From positions 1-25,823 of the forward strand of contig JAWOJB010000058.1 of assembly GCA_046484325.1 (NCBI GenBank): a stretch of 25,823 nucleotides of DNA, written 5' to 3'. Origin of the DNA: JAWOJB01 sp046484325 (GTDB taxonomy: Bacteria; Actinomycetota; Acidimicrobiia; Spongiisociales; ZC4RG35). Each line of letters starts with the position of its first letter. The stretch's first letter is position 1. The notes under the pieces are model-generated. The model made no database searches, was not told the origin of the DNA, and worked only from the letters and a program-made list of their open reading frames with translations. The translations under genes were made by a program, and so were the position numbers. Below, piece after piece: positions 20,973 to 25,823 of the stretch.

Positions 20973-22126
20973 GTCGCCGGAGCCAACCGCCGGCGTATGA
21001 GGCCGACCACGATCGCGGCGAGAGCCAGCGCGGCGGCGACCACCCAGGAGGCGCTAGCGAAGGACCAGCGTTCGATCACGGCGCCCAGCACCAGCGGACC
21101 GGCCCCCGCCCCCAGGAACACCCCGGCCTGGGTGATCGCCGAGACCGAGGCCGGAGCGGCCGTGTTGGCGTCCACGACGGCGAAGGTCATGAGACCCGGC
21201 CATCCCCAGCCTGTGGCGAAGGCGAGCACGACGAGTACGACGGAGGCGACCCCTGAGGCGGCCGGGAGCAGGGCGAACACCAGCGAGCCGGCGCCCACAA
21301 GCACCGCGATCGCCCCCAGACCCGTTCCGGCTGCCCGGTCGGTGAGGAGCCCGGCCACGATCCGCGCCAGGATCGACGCCGCCGAGCCGGCGAACAACAG
21401 CCACCCCGCTCCCGACTCGGAGAACCCGGCCTCCACCGCCGCCGACACCAGGTACGTCCCGAGGGCCACCGCCGCCCAAGTCGCCAGCGCCGCCCCCAGC
21501 GCCAGCCCCAGCAGGGTGCGGACGGTCATCGGGGCCGCCTGGCGACGGCGCCCGGCGGGGGCCGGCGGCCGGGGGATCGGAGGGGCGGGCGCGGGCACCG
21601 ATGTCGCCACGAGCAGAGCGATGCCGGCTGCGACGAGGAACGCCGCCCGCCATCCGAATCCCACGATCACGACGGGAACGGCGAGGCCGGCCAGCAGCGT
21701 CGACGACGGGATGCCGGCATGCTTCAACCCGAACACCGTGGCCCGCCGGTGGGGGGCGGTGTACTCGGCGAGGGCTAGGTTGGCCGCCGGGTTGGACGTC
21801 CCGTAGGTGGCCGCCGCCACGACCAGGCAGGCCGCCAGCGAGACGACCGACCTCGCTGCCAAAGCGATGGCGAGGAGGGTCGCGGACGCGACCATGGCGT
21901 TGAGGCGCATCGCCCGGCGCCATCCGACCCGCTGGACCCACCGCCCGAGGGGTGGCGAGGCGATCGATGCGGTGAGGAAGAAGGCCGCGGTGAGCGCCCC
22001 CAGGCCCACCGGTCCGATGTCGAGCTCGGGGCCGATCTTGAAGAACCCGGCACCCAGCAGGAAGACCGCCTGGGTGCTGACCGTGACGATCAGGACGGCG
22101 AGGACCAGGAGCCGGGTGGGAGGCAC
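20969..22126 (-). CDS. MFS transporter
   Basis: A 385-residue major facilitator protein with about twelve membrane helices, opening LLVLAVLIVTVSTQAVFLLGAGF. The loop after helix 2 is PPLGRWVQRVGWRRAMRLNA, a motif-A relative with the two basic turns. YGTSNPAANLALAEYTAPHRRATVFGLKHAGIPSS in helix 4-5 is typical of the CynX/oxalate-formate-type carriers, but the substrate is not predictable. It is not closely similar to the MFS gene at 19002. The start GTG 22126 follows TAGCCT by 6 bases; that box includes the stop codon of the upstream lipoprotein gene, only 9 bases away. It could therefore be transcribed both with that gene and alone. Confidence 0.85.
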   Translation of the reverse strand: MPPTRLLVLAVLIVTVSTQAVFLLGAGFFKIGPELDIGPVGLGALTAAFFLTASIASPPLGRWVQRVGWRRAMRLNAMVASATLLAIALAARSVVSLAACLVVAAATYGTSNPAANLALAEYTAPHRRATVFGLKHAGIPSSTLLAGLAVPVVIVGFGWRAAFLVAAGIALLVATSVPAPAPPIPRPPAPAGRRRQAAPMTVRTLLGLALGAALATWAAVALGTYLVSAAVEAGFSESGAGWLLFAGSAASILARIVAGLLTDRAAGTGLGAIAVLVGAGSLVFALLPAASGVASVVLVVLAFATGWGWPGLMTFAVVDANTAAPASVSAITQAGVFLGAGAGPLVLGAVIERWSFASASWVVAAALALAAIVVGLIRRRLAPAT

Positions 22127-22132
22127 CGGTCG

Positions 22133-22138
22133 AGGCTA
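22133..22138 (-). promoter_or_regulatory. -10 box (TAGCCT) of the second MFS gene, overlapping the upstream stop codon
   Basis: TAGCCT on the minus strand lies 6 bases before GTG 22126. Its TAG is the stop codon of the lipoprotein gene, the same arrangement as at glgB. Confidence 0.5.
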
Positions 22139-23677
22139 TCCGCCCGACTCGCCCTGCACCGCCTCACAGGCCGCCGACGACACGAGTGGGCTGGTACCCG
22201 TCAGCATCCGGTACCCCTCCTCCAATCGGTCGCAGGAGGCATCGGGGAGCCGGGCGATCGGCAGCGCCTCGTCCATCAGGCCCCAGGCGACGATCTCGGC
22301 GGCGTGCTCGGCTCCGAGCTCGGCCCACTCCAGGTCCGGGTCCCACCAGGCCGCGAGCCCGCGAGCGGAGAGGAACCGCGCCCGGCCGTCGTCGTCGAGG
22401 TGCTCGTTCGTCCAGACGTGGGCGAGCTCGTGGAGCATGGTGAACCGGGCGAGAACCGAGGTGCCGCCTTCCACCGTCTCCTGTCCCAGGCACATCTGGA
22501 TCTCGACCCCGTCGCCGGTGTCGATCGCCCATCCGCTCCCGGTCCGGCACCGGGCGGACGGGGGAAACCCCATGCGGATCGGCCGGGGCACGTCCAGGCC
22601 GGCCTCGCCAAACCTCGCCAGCGCCCACGCCGCCAGATCCCGCAGATCGTCGGTGGCGTTGCACAGCTCGATGGCGCCTCCGGGCGCCGCCCCCCAGGTC
22701 CGGCACTCGGCCACCGGGGGGCGGGGCAGGGTCAGACCGGCCCACCACGGCTCGCCCTCCCACCACGGCCGGTCGATCACCACGTCGGCACCCACCTCGT
22801 GGGCCCACCACAGCCACTGGATGCCGAAGGGGCTCGGGGGCCACACCATGGTGATGAGCGACGGCTCCCCCTCGACGGGGCGGAGCCGGTACACGCCGCC
22901 CACGATCTCGGGACTCTCGAGAGGGCCACTGTAGAACACCGCCGGACCCTCCCCGGACAGACCCACCTCCGCCATCGAAACCGGCTCGAGGTGGAAAGGC
23001 CCACCGAGGTCCCCTTCGAACCAGACCTCGACGGCCTGCCGACCCCTGACCCTCGCTCCCGAGAACGGGTCCCACAGCTCCCCGAACGGGGCGAAGTGCC
23101 CGGCAACGGCCGCCGGGTCGGCCTCAGACCAAAGGGCGCCTGCCTCTCGGTACCGGGAAGCGAGGGTCTCGGCCTCCTCCGGATCGCTCGCGGTCGACGG
23201 CTCGTCGAGACCTGCCAGGACGTCGAGGCCCTCGATCCGGTCATCCGCCATCCAAACGAGCGCCATCTCGTGGCGACGGCACGGCTCCGATCCCGCCAGG
23301 CATCCAGCGGTCGGCCCGAACTCGGCCGTCGACAGCACCACGGCATGGGGAGGCCCCACCCCGGCCGCATCGGACGCCGTGACGAACACCCGGGAGCCGG
23401 CCCGACCCGCCTCCGCGTCGTCGAGCGCCCGCCGTAGGAAGAGCTCGATCCTCCGAAACCCGTAGAGGCGTTGACCGGAGGGCTGCACGAGGAATGTCTC
23501 GGCGTCGACGAAGAACGCCACCGTGGCCTCGAGGTCGCCCCGATCATACGCCTCGGCGAACTCGGAGAAATAGGTGTCGACCTCCACCCCCCACGAGGGC
23601 GGGTCGACCGCCCCCGAACCTGAACACGACACTGCGATCAGTGGAATCGAGATCAGCAGCGCGAGTCGACCTGCCAC
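22136..23677 (-). CDS. Lipoprotein with two NTF2-like regions and a HExxH metallopeptidase motif
   Basis: A 513-residue protein I cannot assign to a named family. A short signal peptide ends in AVSC (Cys18), a weak but plausible lipobox. Residues about 28-140 (SEFAEAYDRGDLEATVAFFV) and about 170-300 (EADPAAVAGHFAPFGELWD, then RGRQAVEVWFE) each look like an NTF2/SnoaL-type domain. The C-terminal part has His416-Glu417-x-x-His420 in LHELAHVWTNEH. The third metal ligand could be His426 (metzincin spacing) or Glu457/Glu461 in GAEHAAEIVAWG (gluzincin type). Cysteines are frequent, as suits an exported protein. The start is GTG 23677 because TAGCCT lies 7 bases upstream; the long open frame to 24424 is antisense-like noise over the VWA gene. 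It follows the MoxR-DUF58-VWA genes on the same strand. Confidence 0.7.
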   Translation of the reverse strand: MAGRLALLISIPLIAVSCSGSGAVDPPSWGVEVDTYFSEFAEAYDRGDLEATVAFFVDAETFLVQPSGQRLYGFRRIELFLRRALDDAEAGRAGSRVFVTASDAAGVGPPHAVVLSTAEFGPTAGCLAGSEPCRRHEMALVWMADDRIEGLDVLAGLDEPSTASDPEEAETLASRYREAGALWSEADPAAVAGHFAPFGELWDPFSGARVRGRQAVEVWFEGDLGGPFHLEPVSMAEVGLSGEGPAVFYSGPLESPEIVGGVYRLRPVEGEPSLITMVWPPSPFGIQWLWWAHEVGADVVIDRPWWEGEPWWAGLTLPRPPVAECRTWGAAPGGAIELCNATDDLRDLAAWALARFGEAGLDVPRPIRMGFPPSARCRTGSGWAIDTGDGVEIQMCLGQETVEGGTSVLARFTMLHELAHVWTNEHLDDDGRARFLSARGLAAWWDPDLEWAELGAEHAAEIVAWGLMDEALPIARLPDASCDRLEEGYRMLTGTSPLVSSAACEAVQGESGG

Positions 23678-23684
23678 TTCGATG

Positions 23685-23690
23685 AGGCTA
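23685..23690 (-). promoter_or_regulatory. -10 box (TAGCCT), leaderless start of the lipoprotein gene
   Basis: TAGCCT on the minus strand lies 7 bases before GTG 23677, within the 49-base gap after the VWA gene. It suggests the lipoprotein is not solely dependent on the upstream operon. Confidence 0.55.
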
Positions 23691-23726
23691 CGCCTCCAGG
23701 GAGCGGACCACCAGATCCTTTCGTGC

Positions 23727-24671
23727 TCAGGCCTCGAGCCTTCCGAACCACACGAGTGAGCCCAGGGCTGCCACCGAGACCAGCACCCCGCCGAGCAGGG
23801 CAAACCAGTCGCCGATCTCCCGGTCCTCGGTCTCGAACGCGATCTGCGACCCGATCCCCTCGAGGATCGCCCCCAGCTCGCCGGCCGAGTCGGCCTCGAA
23901 GAACCGTCCGCCGGTGATCTCGGCCACCCGGCGCAACGAACCCTCGTCCACCGGCACCGCGACGCGCTGGCCCTGGAACTCGATCGAACCGAGCGGGGTC
24001 CCGTAGGCGACGGTCGACACCGGGATCCGCGCTTCGGCGGCCGCCTCGGCAGCCTCGGCATCGGGGCGCCCGACCGTGGAGGTGCCGTCGGTGAGCACGA
24101 CCACCATCGCCGGTGGCGGGCCCTCGCCCTCGTCGAGCGAGGCGACGAGATCGATCGACGAGTAGATCGCCTCGCCCACCGCGGTGCCCTGACCGAGGCC
24201 CAGACGATCGATCGCCGAAAGGGTCGGCGTGCGATCGGCGGTCGGCGCCACCACCGGGAGCGCCGTCCCGGCGAAGGCGACCAGACCGATCTGCAGGTTC
24301 TCGGGAGCCTCCTCGACGAACCGGCGAGCCGCCGCGCGGGCTGCCTCGATCCGCGAGGGCGCCACGTCCTCGGCCGCCATCGACAGCGACACGTCGACTG
24401 CGAGGACGACCGCGGCCTGCTCACGGAGGACCGGCACCGTCACCACCGGCCGGGCGAAGGCCACCACCACGGCGACGACCCCTGCCAGCAGGGCCCCCAC
24501 CGTCACCCACCGCCGCCAGCTCGCGCGCCGGGGGACGACCCGATCCAGCAACTCGAGGTTGGTGAAGCGGACCGCATAGTCGGAGCGCCGGCGCCCGAGC
24601 GCCCACCAGAGCACGACGAGCGCGACCGGCAGGAGCAACAGGACGAGTCGATCGGGCGAGAGGAAGTTCAT
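23727..24671 (-). CDS. BatA-like von Willebrand factor A membrane protein
   Basis: A 314-residue VWA protein anchored at both ends. Two N-terminal membrane helices (about residues 8-25 and 55-74) precede the VWA domain, and a third lies near the C terminus (about 290-308). The metal-ion-dependent adhesion site is complete: Asp93, Ser95 and Ser97 in AVDVSLSM, Thr163 in GQGTAVGEA, and Asp195 in LTDGTST. The N-terminal start MNFLSPDRLVLLLLP is typical of the Bat/aerotolerance group that works with MoxR AAA+ ATPases. ATG 24671 overlaps the DUF58 stop as ATGA, so it is translationally coupled. The process served by this MoxR/VWA unit, probably chaperone-like maturation of a complex, is not evident. 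Confidence 0.9.
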   Translation of the reverse strand: MNFLSPDRLVLLLLPVALVVLWWALGRRRSDYAVRFTNLELLDRVVPRRASWRRWVTVGALLAGVVAVVVAFARPVVTVPVLREQAAVVLAVDVSLSMAAEDVAPSRIEAARAAARRFVEEAPENLQIGLVAFAGTALPVVAPTADRTPTLSAIDRLGLGQGTAVGEAIYSSIDLVASLDEGEGPPPAMVVVLTDGTSTVGRPDAEAAEAAAEARIPVSTVAYGTPLGSIEFQGQRVAVPVDEGSLRRVAEITGGRFFEADSAGELGAILEGIGSQIAFETEDREIGDWFALLGGVLVSVAALGSLVWFGRLEA

Positions 24672-25552
24672 GCCCGTCCTGCCCGGGTCGCCGTCCTCCG
24701 GGTATCGACGGCGAACCTCACGACCTCTCCCACCCAATCCCCGGATGTGTCGAGCCGCAGATGATGGGCTCCCGCCGACCGGAGGAGCCTCCGCACCTCG
24801 GCCCGCTCCTCCCCGGCCGCCATGGCGAAGCGAGCCCGAAGCCCGGCGTCGTTCGTATCGACGAGCCGCTGGCGGCCGGTCTCCGGATCGTGGAAGAGTA
24901 CCGACCCGACACGGGTGAGCTCGAGCTCGCGTCGGTCGACCACCTCGACAGCCACGACGTCGTGCCGGGCTGCGAGCACACGGACTGGCCGCTCCCAGCC
25001 ACCGGGGCCCATGAAGTCGGAGGCGATCACGACGAGACCCCGACGCCGGATCGTCCGCGCCACCGCGGTCAGGCCGAGAGCGAGATCGATGGCGGCTTCG
25101 GGCAGCGGCGAGGCCAGCCGCCCGAGAGTTGAAACCAGGTGCCCGCGTCCGGACCGGTGCGGGACCCACCGCACGCCCGCGGGCTCGAGGAGGGCGGCAC
25201 CGACCCTGTTTCCGTCTCGCTGGGTGAGGAACCCGAACACCGCCAGGGCGGACACGGCGGCCTCGTGCTTGCCCCCGGCCGTGCCGAACCCCATCGAGGC
25301 GGACCGATCGGCGACGAGGGTGGTCTCGAGCTCGTGGTCGGCGATCGTGTCCCGGACGTGCACCCGGCCGCTGCGGGCGGTGACACTCCAGTCGATGCGC
25401 CGCACGTCGTCGCCGGGTTGATAGGGACGGGCATCGCCCGGCTCCCGTCCGCGACCCGGGAGCAGCCCCCGATGATCGCCCGCGAGTATTCCCTCCAGCC
25501 GCCTCGTCACCGCCAGCTCGAGCCCCCGCACGTCGACGAGAGGCACCTCCAT
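24668..25552 (-). CDS. DUF58 family protein of a MoxR operon
   Basis: A 294-residue DUF58 protein, a degenerate VWA-like fold always found beside MoxR ATPases. The diagnostic block is ARPYQPGDDVRRIDWSVTARSGRVHVRD (about residues 40-68), followed by LVADRSASMGFG, a MIDAS-like strand with Asp-x-Ser-x-Ser. No membrane segment is seen. ATG 25552 shares its A with the TGA of the upstream MoxR gene; a GTG at 25555 is one codon earlier. Both overlaps (MoxR/DUF58 and DUF58/VWA) indicate one co-translated unit. Confidence 0.9.
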   Translation of the reverse strand: MEVPLVDVRGLELAVTRRLEGILAGDHRGLLPGRGREPGDARPYQPGDDVRRIDWSVTARSGRVHVRDTIADHELETTLVADRSASMGFGTAGGKHEAAVSALAVFGFLTQRDGNRVGAALLEPAGVRWVPHRSGRGHLVSTLGRLASPLPEAAIDLALGLTAVARTIRRRGLVVIASDFMGPGGWERPVRVLAARHDVVAVEVVDRRELELTRVGSVLFHDPETGRQRLVDTNDAGLRARFAMAAGEERAEVRRLLRSAGAHHLRLDTSGDWVGEVVRFAVDTRRTATRAGRA

Positions 25553-25823
25553 CACACCGAGGCCTCCACCGGGGCGGGCACGCTCGACAGCAACTCCACC
25601 ACCACGTCGTCGACCCCGACTCCGTCGGCGAGAGCCTGATAGGAGAGGATCAGACGGTGGTTGAGGACGTCGTACGCTACGTCGTACACGTCCTGGGGCG
25701 TGGCCGCCGGCCTTCCCCGGAGCAGCGCGAGGCTGCGGGCGGTCCGGATCAGGGCGATGCTGGCCCGAGGGCTGGCACCGTAGGCGAGGAGCCCGTCGAG
25801 CTGGGGCAGGCCGAACCGGGCGG
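25552..25823 (-). CDS. MoxR-type AAA+ ATPase, C-terminal end (5' part outside window)
   Basis: About 89 codons before the TGA at 25554-25552, cut at the window edge. The visible part is the MoxR lid domain: GASPRASIALIRTARSLALLRG, then ATPQDVYDVAYDVLNHRLILSYQA, which carries the conserved GASPRAS and VLNHRL features. The Walker motifs lie outside. It heads the MoxR-DUF58-VWA operon. Confidence 0.88.
   Translation of the reverse strand, partial: ARFGLPQLDGLLAYGASPRASIALIRTARSLALLRGRPAATPQDVYDVAYDVLNHRLILSYQALADGVGVDDVVVELLSSVPAPVEASV

Noticed and set aside
23678..24424. A 249-codon N-terminal extension of the lipoprotein.
   Set aside because: It overlaps the VWA gene on the same strand in another frame and is Arg/Ser/Pro-rich frame noise. 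The signal peptide and TAGCCT box support GTG 23677.
1..25823. Mobile elements, integrases, phage genes, tRNA, rRNA or toxin-antitoxin pairs.
   Set aside because: I looked for transposase, integrase and cloverleaf-like patterns and for short paired genes, and found none. Composition appears even throughout.

Overview
This is a dense, very GC-rich chromosomal segment (about 70% G+C by eye) with 26 protein genes and almost no spare DNA. I see no rRNA, tRNA, CRISPR array, insertion sequence, phage gene or plasmid gene. The gene content points to an actinobacterium: an F420-type flavin/deazaflavin reductase, lipoprotein signals, Thr-rich linkers on exported proteins, a GerW-family protein, and leaderless promoters. 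HemF together with a cysteine-rich HemH suggests a lineage outside the coproporphyrin-pathway actinobacteria. Acidimicrobiia or a relative is my best guess, with low certainty. Every position given is read directly from the sequence. Family names rest on recognised motifs, not on database searches.

Positions 1-9105 hold heme and iron genes plus housekeeping genes: hemF (cut by the window edge), a probable F420-dependent biliverdin reductase, hemH, a PQ-loop membrane protein, a hotdog thioesterase, an AlkD-type DNA glycosylase, a PLP aminotransferase, ferritin, an amidohydrolase, a lipoprotein S41 protease and msrA. Positions 9187-10371 encode an exported coiled-coil/lysozyme-fold protein. Positions 10409-16759 form a glycogen locus: a lone MalK-like ATPase with a replaced H-loop histidine, glgX, glgC and glgB. 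A run of dyad-symmetric sites lies between the ATPase gene and glgX. Positions 16771-22126 hold a membrane protein of unknown function, a GerW-like protein, a ROK fructokinase, two MFS transporters and a DUF2461 protein. Positions 22136-25823 are a MoxR-DUF58-VWA operon (MoxR cut by the window edge), followed by a large lipoprotein that appears to join two NTF2-like domains to a zinc-metallopeptidase motif.

Two features of the architecture stand out. First, the first 15 genes alternate strand without exception, and the convergent pairs end within a few bases of each other or overlap. Second, at least 17 starts carry a TANNNT hexamer 6-10 bases upstream and no good Shine-Dalgarno sequence. That is the signature of leaderless mRNAs and it decides most start codons here. 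A minority (hemF, ferritin, glgC, gerW-like) use a clear Shine-Dalgarno instead. I find no dramatic new defence or mobile system. The best leads are the metallopeptidase lipoprotein, the altered ATPase with its operator-like palindromes, the heme/biliverdin gene pairing, and the checkerboard leaderless layout.
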